Shown in pieces: positions 39,801 through 47,245 of a DNA stretch of 64,000 bases. The position numbers and the translations under genes are program-made. Source of the DNA: Vanilla planifolia (taxonomy: Eukaryota > Streptophyta > Magnoliopsida > Asparagales > Orchidaceae). A model generated the notes under the pieces. The model saw only the letters and a list, made by a program, of their open reading frames with translations. It was not told the DNA's origin and did no database searches. How positions within the stretch are numbered: position 1 is the first letter of the stretch; the number at the start of each line of letters is the position of its first letter. Location: the NCBI GenBank assembly GCA_023846275.1, contig CM043874.1, positions 22,129,130 to 22,193,129 of the forward strand, read 5' to 3'.

Positions 39801-40273
39801 GTCAATTGTCACAAAGACATTATTCTGATGCCCAACTTGTGTGCTGCAGCTGCGAAAAATGCTTGATCTTCTGGTTCATGCTTCTCAGTGCCGTTTTCCT
39901 CATTGCCAATACCCCAACTGTCGCAAGGTCAAAGGGCTTTTTCGACATGGCATACAATGTAAAACTCGTGTTTCTGGAGGTTGTGTGCTCTGCAAGAAGA
40001 TGTGGTATCTGTTGCAACTCCATGCGCGGGCCTGCAAGGAATCCGAGTGTCATGTGCCGCGATGCAGGTGAGCTGTTGATGCTCGGTTAATTATGTACCA
40101 ACTTCTTCCTTGTAACTTATGATGGTTTTGCTGAATTCCCAAGTTGCTTCTCATTCAGGGACTTGAAGGAGCATTTGAAGAGGCTGCAACAACAGTCTGA
40201 ATCCAGGCGCAGAGCAGCTGTGATGGAGATGATGAGACAGCGTGCTGCAGAATTGCAGGCCATAGACGACTAA
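4504..40273 (+). CDS. HAC1: p300/CBP-type histone acetyltransferase, HAC family (16 coding exons)
   Basis: This is a nuclear transcriptional co-activator that acetylates histone lysines using acetyl-CoA. Exons: 4504-4655, 13244-13355, 13494-13794, 13871-14359, 14524-16337, 24048-24344, 24471-24749, 25832-25960, 26110-26310, 26484-26626, 26733-27045, 27273-27412, 38543-38621, 38702-39094, 39850-40067, 40159-40273. All borders are GT-AG, phases join, and the total is 5,175 nt (1,724 aa plus stop), close to Arabidopsis HAC1 (about 1,700 aa). Domains: KIX-like about 36-110; Gln/Ser/Asn-rich linker about 110-650; TAZ1 about 659-746; PHD-type zinc region about 975-1085; KAT11 about 1150-1420; ZZ about 1432-1483; ZZ about 1551-1600; TAZ2 about 1615-1715. 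There is no bromodomain, as usual in plant HACs. The start at 4504 is chosen because MQVPN and the following SLPSQ...MDPD segment match the HAC N-terminus. The usual extra residues before QVPN are absent, so a small upstream coding exon cannot be excluded. HAC1 versus a close paralogue such as HAC12 cannot be told apart here. Confidence 0.95.
4656..9973. other. HAC intron 1, left part
   Basis: No coding exon is supported. The open frames here are short, AT-rich and without family resemblance. The content is generic AT-rich intron with one imperfect tandem duplication (6844-7045). Confidence 0.6.
6844..7045. repeat. Imperfect tandem duplication, ~101 bp unit
   Basis: Two adjacent copies begin 'agttaacagcaagaatgata' (6844) and 'agttatcattaatgatattt' (6945), and share the order of blocks taattttta, tggat.acaat and gaaaat.cag. 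Similarity is moderate, so the duplication is old. Confidence 0.6.
9974..13145 (+). mobile_element. Fossil LTR element without recognisable pol (HAC intron 1)
   Basis: Two direct repeats of roughly 470-550 bp, at about 9,974-10,524 and 12,677-13,145, share the same order of blocks and both begin TGATGCAA. Between them, a sequence like the initiator-Met tRNA primer-binding site (tggtatcaaagc, 10,527-10,538) directly follows the left repeat. These are the parts of an LTR retroelement in the same orientation as the host gene. The 2.1-kb interior has a locally GC-rich first third and no recognisable gag or pol, so it was non-autonomous or has decayed beyond recognition. The repeats are strongly diverged, implying an old insertion. 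Exact outer ends are uncertain by tens of bases. Confidence 0.65.
13244..13355 (+). CDS. HAC1: HAC exon 2: KIX-like region
   Basis: It encodes [13 protein letters not shown] through [19 protein letters not shown]. The acceptor is the second of two CAGs: only ...tttcag at 13243 keeps the frame from exon 1. The helical pattern and the following GEDYTN resemble the KIX domain of animal CBP and the N-terminus of plant HACs. The long open frames on the opposite strand nearby are not coding. Confidence 0.85.
13494..13794 (+). CDS. HAC1: HAC exon 3: end of KIX-like region and Ser/Asn-rich linker
   Basis: It encodes [17 protein letters not shown] followed by a low-complexity Ser/Thr/Gly/Asn stretch with the HAC-typical TMIPTPGM motif. 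It starts in phase 0 and ends one base into a Gly codon. Confidence 0.9.
13871..14359 (+). CDS. HAC1: HAC exon 4: Ser/Gly/Asn-rich linker
   Basis: It contains a second QMIPTPG motif and the [19 protein letters not shown] segment found in plant HACs. A gtaagt donor follows SLVTS. Reading beyond the donor soon reaches a stop in a hydrophobic, clearly intronic stretch. Confidence 0.9.
14524..16337 (+). CDS. HAC1: HAC exon 5: Gln-rich linker and TAZ1
   Basis: This is the largest exon (1,814 nt). Its first half is Gln/His-rich (many caa/cag codons). TAZ1 lies at residues about 659-746 with the expected Cys/His spacing ([17 protein letters not shown]..., CTFPRC, DCPVC). After TAZ1 comes a poorly conserved basic/Ser-rich stretch, then the conserved [24 protein letters not shown] just before the donor (gttaga). 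Confidence 0.95.
16700..16791. repeat. Two tandem 46-bp units
   Basis: Copies 16700-16745 and 16746-16791 both run tggg.ttgca.gggtga.ag ... gggagt.tgagactggttatg with a few mismatches. Confidence 0.85.
20767..21200. repeat. Three tandem ~145-bp units
   Basis: Copies start at 20767, 20912 and 21055 (145, 143 and 146 bp). Each begins taatataatggaaaaaat.a and ends aataaagattttacaata. They differ by few substitutions, so this array is younger than most repeats in the window. Apparent open frames across it are artefacts of the repetition. Confidence 0.92.
21346..21600. repeat. Imperfect tandem repeat, ~66-bp period
   Basis: Units starting at 21346, 21412 and 21478 repeat the blocks tt.aagc.ac, catnttaancaggt and ggn.t.gg. 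A fourth, longer unit restarts at about 21578. Divergence is considerable. Confidence 0.65.
21995..22440. repeat. Degenerate repeat of acaagcatctt ... attacaaag motifs
   Basis: The motifs 'acattacaaag', 'agttacaaag' and 'aattacaaag' recur every 40-80 bp, each with a nearby 'catctt'-like block. It is a decayed minisatellite-like tract with irregular spacing. Confidence 0.45.
24048..24344 (+). CDS. HAC1: HAC exon 6: first zinc-binding half before the HAT domain
   Basis: It encodes [19 protein letters not shown] followed by [12 protein letters not shown] and [12 protein letters not shown] zinc-ligand clusters almost identical to plant HAC proteins. It is 99 codons, phase 0 at both ends. The donor is gttagt. 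Confidence 0.97.
24471..24749 (+). CDS. HAC1: HAC exon 7: PHD-type finger
   Basis: It encodes [19 protein letters not shown] and CPNCYVEE, the PHD-like finger next to the HAT domain, then [19 protein letters not shown]. It is 93 codons, phase 0. With exon 6 it gives EEWWVQC; both Trp codons flank the splice junction. Confidence 0.97.
25467..25785. repeat. Tandem duplication with poly-T tract in HAC intron 7
   Basis: 'aaatcactgaaacc' at 25467 and 25651 starts two copies that also share 'tttttatgttttgttttngttgaaatta' blocks and end near 'gcatgcttgg'. The first copy contains 24 consecutive T at 25495-25518. It ends about 45 bp before the acceptor of exon 8. Confidence 0.8.
25832..25960 (+). CDS. 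HAC1: HAC exon 8: start of KAT11 domain
   Basis: It encodes [18 protein letters not shown] through [10 protein letters not shown], the beginning of the acetyltransferase fold. It is 43 codons in phase 0. Confidence 0.96.
26110..26310 (+). CDS. HAC1: HAC exon 9: KAT11 core
   Basis: It encodes the acetyl-CoA-binding core with [31 protein letters not shown] and [10 protein letters not shown], matching p300/CBP family blocks. It is 67 codons, phase 0. Confidence 0.97.
26484..26626 (+). CDS. HAC1: HAC exon 10: KAT11 core with CYIWACPP motif
   Basis: It encodes [22 protein letters not shown] and [13 protein letters not shown], equivalent to the p300 HIWACPP...DDYIFHCHP block. The exon ends in the middle of the Trp codon of REWY, and the catalytic-type Tyr (residue 1307) comes from exon 11. 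Confidence 0.97.
26733..27045 (+). CDS. HAC1: HAC exon 11: end of KAT11
   Basis: It completes the split Trp and supplies the adjacent Tyr that aligns with the catalytic Tyr of p300 in the EWY motif. It then encodes [25 protein letters not shown] and a Lys-rich loop (GRKQQKKGK). These are the expected family blocks, and no active-site residue appears lost. Confidence 0.97.
27273..27412 (+). CDS. HAC1: HAC exon 12: first half of ZZ finger 1
   Basis: It encodes [19 protein letters not shown] and CTHCC...[13 protein letters not shown]. The exon ends inside a Met codon in the middle of the ZZ finger, and the remaining ligands lie 11.1 kb downstream. Confidence 0.95.
28440..29400. repeat. Long diverged direct repeat, copy 1
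   Basis: The first part (about 28,440-29,110) aligns with about 30,560-31,365: shared blocks include cttttcaaca, aaatttagatta, gaaagtgttttgttaaa and the TA/CA microsatellite region. The second part (about 29,120-29,400) aligns with about 32,150-32,410, with shared 'gcatgggtggt', 'gggcaatgc.at.catga.atgagtgg' and 'cccatatca.tata'. In this copy the two parts are adjacent. Confidence 0.7.
30560..32410. repeat. Long diverged direct repeat, copy 2 (split by ~0.8 kb)
   Basis: This is the same unit as 28,440-29,400, in the same order and orientation, but with about 785 bp (31,365-32,150) between the two parts. A local tandem duplication is also present: the block 'acattttttaatttagtt.ctaatattatgt' occurs near 30,900 and 31,010. 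It contains a (TA)n run at about 30,866-30,893. It could be LTR or other transposon remnant; the type is not proven. Confidence 0.6.
33010..37640 (+). mobile_element. Fossil Ty3/gypsy LTR retrotransposon (HAC intron 12)
   Basis: A perfect initiator-Met primer-binding motif (tggtatcagagc) lies at 33,016-33,027, so a left LTR would end near 33,010. Downstream, in gypsy order and on the + strand, are traces of a gag CCHC zinc knuckle (about 33,940-33,985), reverse transcriptase (about 34,690-35,310), RNase H (about 35,630-35,820) and integrase (about 36,090-36,650). A T/C-rich stretch at about 37,555-37,625 resembles about 32,915-32,985 and may mark the ends of the two LTRs. The element is heavily broken (several dozen interruptions) and clearly inactive, so it is an old insertion in the same orientation as the host gene. 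The left LTR boundary is not defined. Confidence 0.75.
38543..38621 (+). CDS. HAC1: HAC exon 13: second half of ZZ finger 1
   Basis: This 79-nt exon gives [17 protein letters not shown], completing the ZZ Cys/His set (the RHPV block), and SRDMHDLYP. It is isolated between an 11.1-kb and an 80-bp intron. Phases on both sides fit. Confidence 0.95.
38702..39094 (+). CDS. HAC1: HAC exon 14: ZZ finger 2
   Basis: It encodes [22 protein letters not shown] and the [18 protein letters not shown] block, highly conserved in plant HACs, then the second ZZ finger (CNVC...[13 protein letters not shown]...H.HKL). It is 131 codons, phase 0. The acceptor is gagcag at 38701, giving YPIEIND. Confidence 0.97.
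39850..40067 (+). CDS. HAC1: HAC exon 15: TAZ2
   Basis: It encodes [50 protein letters not shown] and ECHVPRC, the complete zinc-ligand series of a TAZ2 domain. It ends in the middle of an Arg codon. Confidence 0.97.
40159..40273 (+). CDS. HAC1: HAC exon 16: C-terminus and stop
   Basis: It encodes [31 protein letters not shown], the family C-terminal helix, followed by a short tail (LQAIDD) and TAA. Confidence 0.97.
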
Positions 40274-40760
40274 CTGTACAGTTTGTGTTTTATAGTCTAA
40301 AATACAGAAAGGTTTGGCTGCCCACTTACATATATCTCAGGTGAAGAAGCACAGTTGCATCTTGATGCCGGTCGCATGTTAATGGGAGGCTTCTCATCGG
40401 ATGTTTTTTTCCGATGCTAACCTTTCTCAGCCAATCTTGGAGAACAAAGCATTAGAGGAAGTTTGAAATCCAGGCAATGGCTCGATGATGGCGATTCTTT
40501 GATTAATGATGCGTTGTACTGCCGCCCATTGGGGCAGCATGTGTAATATAGTCTGTTGTAAATCTTCTCTTCGTAGTTGCAAGCTTTTTTGATTTCTTAC
40601 TCCTCTTTTTGTCAATCCCGTTGGGTTTGGAGGTTGTTGTTTGGCTTTCGATGTACTAAGTGTTTGTTTTTCTTTCCCCTGTAAAAAAAACGTCCTATTT
40701 AAAGGTGTAATAAGTAGCCGTTTCTTTTAACGAGATTCTATGCTGCTCCATGAATTCATT
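40274..40760 (+). other. HAC1: HAC 3' UTR
   Basis: It follows the TAA directly, is less AT-rich than the surrounding DNA, and has AATAA-like elements near 40,705 (gtaataagtag). The exact polyadenylation point is not visible. Most of it is present again in diverged form at about 41,090-41,520. Confidence 0.55.
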
Positions 40761-41089
40761 GAAATTAGTAATCATTGTTTGTAATTTGTAGGTAAATACC
40801 ACTTTTTTGATGAGTTTACTGTGTTGCTTTAGGTTTGACGTTATCAGAAAGCAGATGGATAACAAGTGGTGTTGATTCTGTTCATCAGAAGAATACGATG
40901 CTGTTAGGTGTATTGATATTTAAGGTGAAAGGTTAGGGTTTTCTTTGATGATTTTGATCAAGTGTTGTAGAAAATGATCCCTATATGGAATAGATTTAAC
41001 AAAATTTTGATTCATGTTGCCTTTGATGTCCTGTTTTTAATTTAAGTTTTATGACAAATTTTTACTAAAAAATTGTTGGCTGCTTGTAT

Positions 41090-41520
41090 ATGGTAAGGTT
41101 CTCATCAGATATTTTTGTTGATGCTGCCTGTTCTCAGCCCAAACTTATTGAAGAAATCATGTCAATGGCAATTCTTTGATAAATCATCCATTGTATTGCT
41201 GCACATTTGGGCTACAAATGTATAAAACCTTGTAAATTTTGTCTTTGTGGTGGCAAGCCTTGTTGATTTCTTTCTTCTTTTTCTTGTTCATCTTCTTTGT
41301 GGGGGACGATGATCTTTGCATTTTGGATGTAGGAAGCATATGGTTGTCTTTGTCATGTAAGAAGTGTTGTATTATTTTAAGATCTTTTCTTATTCTTCCT
41401 TAAATTCATTGAAATTGGTAATCATGGCCACTATGCTATAGTTAAATGTTTGTAATCTATAGTTAAGTGTTGACTTTATTGAATGACTTGCTGTTTTGCT
41501 TGAGCTTTGATGTGCATTGG
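41090..41520 (+). repeat. Diverged second copy of the HAC 3' UTR
   Basis: It aligns in order and orientation with about 40,385-40,855: 'ttctcatc.gat.ttttt', 'tctcagcc', 'atggc.attctttgat.aat', 'gtt.gcaagc.tt.ttgatttct', 'attcattgaaatt.gtaatcat' and the final 'tttga.g' block. Spacing between copies is about 0.7 kb. No remnant of the last coding exons lies between them. Confidence 0.75.
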
Positions 41521-41576
41521 TTGGCCAGCAACAAGCTCATCAATCAAGCTTTTTGTGTTTGGTTACCTCTGATGCA

Positions 41577-41592
41577 AAAAAAAAAAAAAAGG
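41577..41592. repeat. Poly-A tract
   Basis: An uninterrupted A run immediately follows the end of the second 3' UTR-like copy (after 'acctctgatgc'). It may be a simple repeat or the relic of a retroposed tail; a source cannot be decided. Confidence 0.5.
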
Positions 41593-41599
41593 TGAGAAC

Positions 41600-44040
41600 A
41601 TAAAACTATCTATGCATGAGCATTTTTTGTCATTGTTGTTAGTTTTTTGCATTTTAGAGATATGATAAGAGGAAAGAGAACTTCAGTTGCTTTAGGGTTT
41701 TCTACATTCATAGAGATGAGATGGTTTGATCATGGGATTAGAACATTAGATCAACCTAAAACAGTCATCCAATTATTGATTAGACAACTTAATCAAGTGC
41801 ATTGGATGCTTCAATCAAATAGATCAAATGATCTGATTAAGTAGATTAGATTGCCTAATCAAATCTGTAAGATGGTTGGATAAATTAATGTATATAAAAT
41901 TAAAAGTTTAATTAAATTAATTGTAAGATCCAACTTGTTTAGTAGAAAAATCTACAGATTTTCTTTAGGAAAAAAAATAAAAAAAAATTTAAAAAAAATA
42001 AAAAATTTTGAAACATTTTGTAGACAACAAAAATGATAATTTGTGAATATTTTTGATATTTTGTGACAAAACAAAATTTTGAAAAATTTCTTTTTTGTAT
42101 ATTTTTTAGTTAAATTTTATATTTTGCAAAAGCTAAATAAGAGAACATTTGGCAAACTAGTGCTAATGATAAATTAACTTTTTATTATTAGTTATAAATG
42201 CAAATGTTTCTAGAAAACCTTCATGATGGTTTACTGTAGTCCGTTAAAAAATATATATACATATAAGTATGATAAATATTATGATTTCTATGATAGTTAT
42301 GACTCACATATCCTTGATTATGTTATGAGATAACATTTTAATTGTATTATTGTTACTTGTATTGTGAAAAATATATATGAGAAATAATATTACATTTTAT
42401 GAAAAAATAATATGAATCATATCGTATTTTATGCAAAAACATATGAAGCATAGTTTTGTTCTCTATAGTTATGAGCCTTATAAAGACTAATGTTCAAAAT
42501 AAAGTATGGAAAGAAAAAATAGATAAAGCATGCAAATTACTAATGTGTGTAGTGGAAGAGAAAGAAAAAACATTTAATAATGCCTATGAGCAAAGAAAGT
42601 GAGTGTGTCATCAAATGAGAAAGTCCCTAGAAATGAAAAAATGAAAATAAAAGTGATTTTCATCTTTAATCATGTCTACTTTAACTTAAGTTGTGGCATG
42701 AAATTAACATGCCAAAATCTATAGTAATGATGGTCATCTTTGAATACAAATGAACATGATGCAATAATTAAAATTACAAATGAACATATACTTTTCTATG
42801 AGTATATGCGTGTTTTATATTTGTTTTAATATTAATATCACCTGAATATGATGTGTAATGTAGATTGTAGTTGTTATACCTATTATTATATTTAGCATCA
42901 AATGCATATTATGGTTTCTATTCAAGTCAACAAAATTTCAATAGGGATCACATATGTTGTAGTATTTGCATTAGGTATATTTTAGATTTTGTTCATATGT
43001 GTTTATTATAGGCAGCACAAATATCTTTGTATGGACCTATTTTTATGTAAAGTTTTTCAAATGCAACATGAGTACTTATGTTAATATAAATTAGTTTTCT
43101 AAATGATTATACTTGAACATTATTTTTTTTTTCATACGACATGATATTGTAATACCTATTTTGACCTTTTTCCTATACAATAATGATCTAATATGATGGC
43201 TTGGTCATCCCTGTATAATCCTCAGTCAAATTTCATATATATTCACATTTCTCTCAACTTTTGTTAAAGTTGTAATAGTCTGGGTGGCCCATTGCTATTT
43301 TTTTTACTATGATAATTGTATAAGATGATTGGCCCAATCATCTTGTATGATCTTTACAATTGAGACTAGTAAAGTACAGTCAACTTGGTATGAGTAGGAG
43401 TGACAATTAATCAAATGATAATCATATAATACGATACTCTAATTAAACAAGTAAAATTAATTTAGAAAAAGCACGACAACAATTTTTTGTCCATTCCCTT
43501 GTCCAACCAGTGATCACTGAGGATCGTACAAACACAATGTGGTGATTGGATAAGTATAATGACTTTAAGAGAATGTATAATAGAGATGGCTCATTTAATC
43601 CCTTGTATGACTAGAGTAAGTTGATGATCATATAGTATGATGAGAAGTATCACATTGTAGGATCTAAAGCTAGAAATGTAGATTTTAGTTATCTTTGAAA
43701 GGTCTTTAAGGAATATTTGAAATAACATTTGTAAGTGCTTTTGTTATAAAAAGTAGTTTTTTGAAATAAGATAGAATGGAAAGTGGAAAGTACATAATTT
43801 CCTTAAAGTTGAAAATAGAATCTTGATAATTACTGTCAAAATATAATATAAATTGTGTAAGAAATGAATAAAAAAGAAAAGTCTATGATAGAAATCTCCT
43901 AAAACTATTAGATAAGTAACTAATTAGTTATGATGTAAATAGATTATTTTATTATATTTTCTCACCATTGTTATAAAAAACATGATGAAATGATAGAATT
44001 TGCATCTATTCAAAATTCATGATAACACTTTATTACTATT
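41600..44040. other. AT-rich intergenic DNA between the two genes
   Basis: There is no credible coding sequence. It contains a short perfect palindrome at 43,322-43,344 (11-nt arms, aagatgattgg/ccaatcatctt, 1-nt centre). Otherwise it is featureless. Confidence 0.6.
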
Positions 44041-44044
<4 letters not shown>

Positions 44045-44117
<73 letters not shown>

Positions 44118-44139
44118 GTGTGTGTGTGTGTGTGTGTGT
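44045..44139. repeat. Compound (TA)n(TG)n microsatellite
   Basis: A pure TA run at 44045-44115 is followed, after one C, by a TG run at 44117-44139. The Tyr/Ile-rich open frame across it is an artefact. Confidence 0.98.
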
Positions 44140-44346
44140 CATATTTGTGTGTTTACATGTGCATACCTTTAAGTCTATAAATCATAACATATAAGAAGAA
44201 ATAATAAAAAGAAAAAAACAAAGAAGGATTGTTATTATTTCCTATTAATTTGATAAATCAAGAGAGAAAGATAAGATAGAATATATTTTTTATGATCCTA
44301 TTTTGTAGTTATCCAATATGAAATACACATGACCCTTTTACAATAA

Positions 44347-44665
44347 GCACTTAGAGATGAGGGCATGACATGAGAGAAGCTTCATATTTATCAGTTATCA
44401 ATAAGGGGAGACAACTCTATAATAAATAATATAAATATTATTCTTATTATCATAAGTCCATAGAGATTGGGCTATAACATACTAAAGGCTCCATTTTCGT
44501 TAACATAAGATGTTGATAATAGAGAATGACAACTCTATGATAGATAATATAAACATCAACTATGTCATAATGGATACTTAAAGATATGACTATGACATAA
44601 TAAGGACTTTTATCCTCATCAACACAAGATACTAATAAGGGCTGATGATTGAGTGATGATGATGA
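44347..44665. repeat. Degenerate tandem repeat, ~110-116 bp unit, three copies
   Basis: Units start at about 44,347, 44,456 and 44,572. They share 'aga.atg...gcatgacat', 'acaactctat.ataaataatataaa' and 'aacataaga' type blocks. Divergence is moderate to high. Confidence 0.6.
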
Positions 44666-44988
44666 TATGATATAAGATTTTGAAAAATATTAATAATGGG
44701 CATAGAAAGAAATTTAGATTTACAATAAAAAAATAAAAAAATAAGAAAAAAAAATAAAAAAGAATAATTTTAAATAAAAAATAAAATAATATGAATATCA
44801 TATGATATTAATACTACATCATCATGACTATATATATTGACATCAAGTATTGAAAAAAGAGTAAAAATATGTGAATTAATTCTAAATCTATTACAGATTG
44901 GCATCTAGTTTTGATTAGTTGTTCTAATGGTGTGCAATTGTCATGCCTGTTAGCCATCTTTAATAGAATAATATAATCCTACTGTGTT

Positions 44989-45815
44989 TTCTGATTTATA
45001 AAGGCCAAAGCCATTACAAAGGTCCTTTAAGGAGGATCGAACAAAAAGTCAGACAACAACAGCTTAAGAAGCGGCTTAAAAAGGGGCATTCCTCAGTCTC
45101 AAGTAAAGCCAATGCTATAAGCAACGCGTGCAACCAAGTCCACAGGGGCGTTGCCCTCTATATGCACATGCACAATGCGCAGCGCGCTGAGGCTCCCCAC
45201 ATGCACGATCGCCTCCACAAAAGATCCTCGTGTAGGCGGGTGCATGATCATATTCTGCACCTCCTGCATTGCCAGAATACAATCCGTCTGGATCTCGACA
45301 ATATAGGATTCGGGAAAGCTGTGCCTCAACACGTTGAGGGTCTCCAAGATTGCCTGAGCCTCCATGACCTCGCTAGAGTGTGAATAATACCTTTTGCTCA
45401 CCAAAAGAAGGGGCCTACCCAAATAGTCTCTAACCACAATGCCCACACGAGCAACATCGTCCCCTACAGCGGCATCGCAGTTAATCTTTATCCATCCAGC
45501 TAGAGGGGGAACCTAGTGAAGGGTTACATTTAACTGCGAGTTATGAAGGTTCCCTTTGGGCTTGGATGCATACCCATTATATTACTTCATCGCTACGGCA
45601 CTAGCAATCTGAACATTGCGAATTAAGGTGGTGCAGTTGATCACAGGCTCTTTGTGCTTCTTCGCGTTTCTATTCTCCTAAATGCAGTGAAGTACCGTAG
45701 CAATTATCGCTGCGTGCATTTTATCGTCGCAGCACCTCAGCCCAGATGCCACCGCATAACTAAGAAAAAACTGCAGGAAGTCCCCCCGTAACACACAGAT
45801 GGGCCAGCGCAAATC
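44989..45815 (-). mobile_element. 5'-truncated L1-type LINE fragment with RNase H domain
   Basis: The minus strand encodes a plant RNase H-like domain of the kind found at the C-terminus of LINE pol. WIKINCDAA (first Asp codon near 45,475), MEAQAI and QTDC supply the usual acidic residues, and VDLVARVA the last one. The frame is open for about 135 codons (about 45,510 down to 45,099). Upstream of it, interrupted frames look like the linker after a reverse-transcriptase zinc region. The piece is flanked by ataatcctactg(t/c)gtt at 44973-44988 and 45816-45831, a likely 16-bp target-site duplication with one mismatch. It is noticeably less AT-rich than its flanks. No poly-A tail is evident at its 3' (left) end. 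Confidence 0.75.
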
Positions 45816-45839
45816 ATAATCCTACTGCGTTCTGGATTC

Positions 45840-47176
45840 TTATTGGAATGCAGAGTACTTTTAGAGGCAACATCTTTGATAGTTGGAATGTGAGATATTC
45901 AATTACAAAAATTTTATTAAATTTTTTTTTTATTTTTAATAAAAAATGAAAACATTTTGTTCAAATTGAAAATTTCTTTTATTTTTAACATTTTCTTATT
46001 TAAAAAACAAACCGTCGAGTGCTGACGTTGAAGCTCGCAGAATTACAATAAGTTGCTCGCTCATCGTTCCACTCCATCCAACGTTGAGAATGCATTTGTT
46101 TGTACGGCTCATCAACTATCTAAAATAACCCTAAAAGATTCTAAAATAATCATAAAAAATATATATATAATCAAATATGTCAAAAACAGATATCATAAGA
46201 TTTATATATAACTAAAATTTAAAAGATTTATATAAATCTCTACTTTAGATTGAATTCAAAAAATTAAAAAAAAAATTAGTTTATGATATAATAGATATTT
46301 TATCTTTCATGTCTTTTTAAAGGTTATTTGAAATTTATTTGATCACAAAAAAATCCAAAATAAATTAAATCTCCTTTCAAATCTTAACATTTTTTTTGTC
46401 ACATAGATGTTATTAGTCAATAATAGATAATATCAACTTTATTTTTGTAGAGATATCACTTGTAATTATAATAATTGAATCTTTTATCTTTTTCTTTTTT
46501 AAAATTATTATTCTTTTAATATCTTGATTTCTTAAAATAATTATAGATAGTTTTTTATTACTTTTAAAATTATTGTTTTATTTATAATAATTTATGATAA
46601 TCAACCCAACTATTAAACTATCTCCATCACTTCTAAATACTTTTTAATCAAAGTTGGATTTAATTTCTTCTAACATAATATGAACCTTTATGATATAGAA
46701 ATAATTTAAAGAATTCTTATATAATGCAAATGAAAAAGCAAAAAAGAACAATGATAATTTCTCATATTTTATCTTTGACATCAATATTTCTAAGATATAT
46801 TAAAATAAAATTTAATTCTTCTAGATATTTTTTTTAAAACCATACCTTCATACAAAGAAATAATATATATTGTTTCATAAACTTATCAATTAATAATTTG
46901 GTCATATAAAGACTAACTATTATTACAAATCAATTTTCATCTATAACTTCATAAATCATTTTGTATGACATCCTTCTAGCTTAATAACAAAACAAAGAGA
47001 CAGAAAAAGTTTAATAAAAAAAATCTTTCTTTCCCTCTCAAGAAATCAATAGAATTCAGCAGGTAAACGTTGAAAGTTTAGAGATTAAAACAAATGAAAA
47101 TTAAAAGTAAATTTCAACGAGTTAAAGAAGGTTGAGTTATTACACAACGAGCACAGCATGACTTGAGCAGAGTATT
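45840..47176. other. AT-rich intergenic DNA downstream of the CemA-like gene
   Basis: There is no coding sequence. A less AT-rich patch at about 46,005-46,110 has no recognised content. The 3' UTR of the minus-strand gene must lie immediately left of 47,177 but its end is not marked by a clear signal. Confidence 0.55.
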
Positions 47177-47245
47177 CTAATGGCGCTGCATTTTCCGGAG
47201 GATAATTGCTACGTTTGGAGAAAGTCGAGGCAGGAACTTGAACAA
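47177..47245 (-). CDS. DLDG1: CemA-like gene, last exon
   Basis: It encodes LFKFLPRLSPNVAIILRKMQ followed by RH and TAG. The equivalent of plastid CemA's final RYLNR.SP block supports this being the true C-terminus. Confidence 0.85.
   Translation of the reverse strand: MFKFLPRLSPNVAIILRKMQRH

Noticed and set aside
44000-44194. Ile/Tyr/Val-rich open frame
   Set aside because: It is a translation of the TA/TG microsatellite.
45162-45383. Plus-strand open frame over the LINE fragment
   Set aside because: It is the shadow of the minus-strand RNase H domain, which has recognisable motifs.
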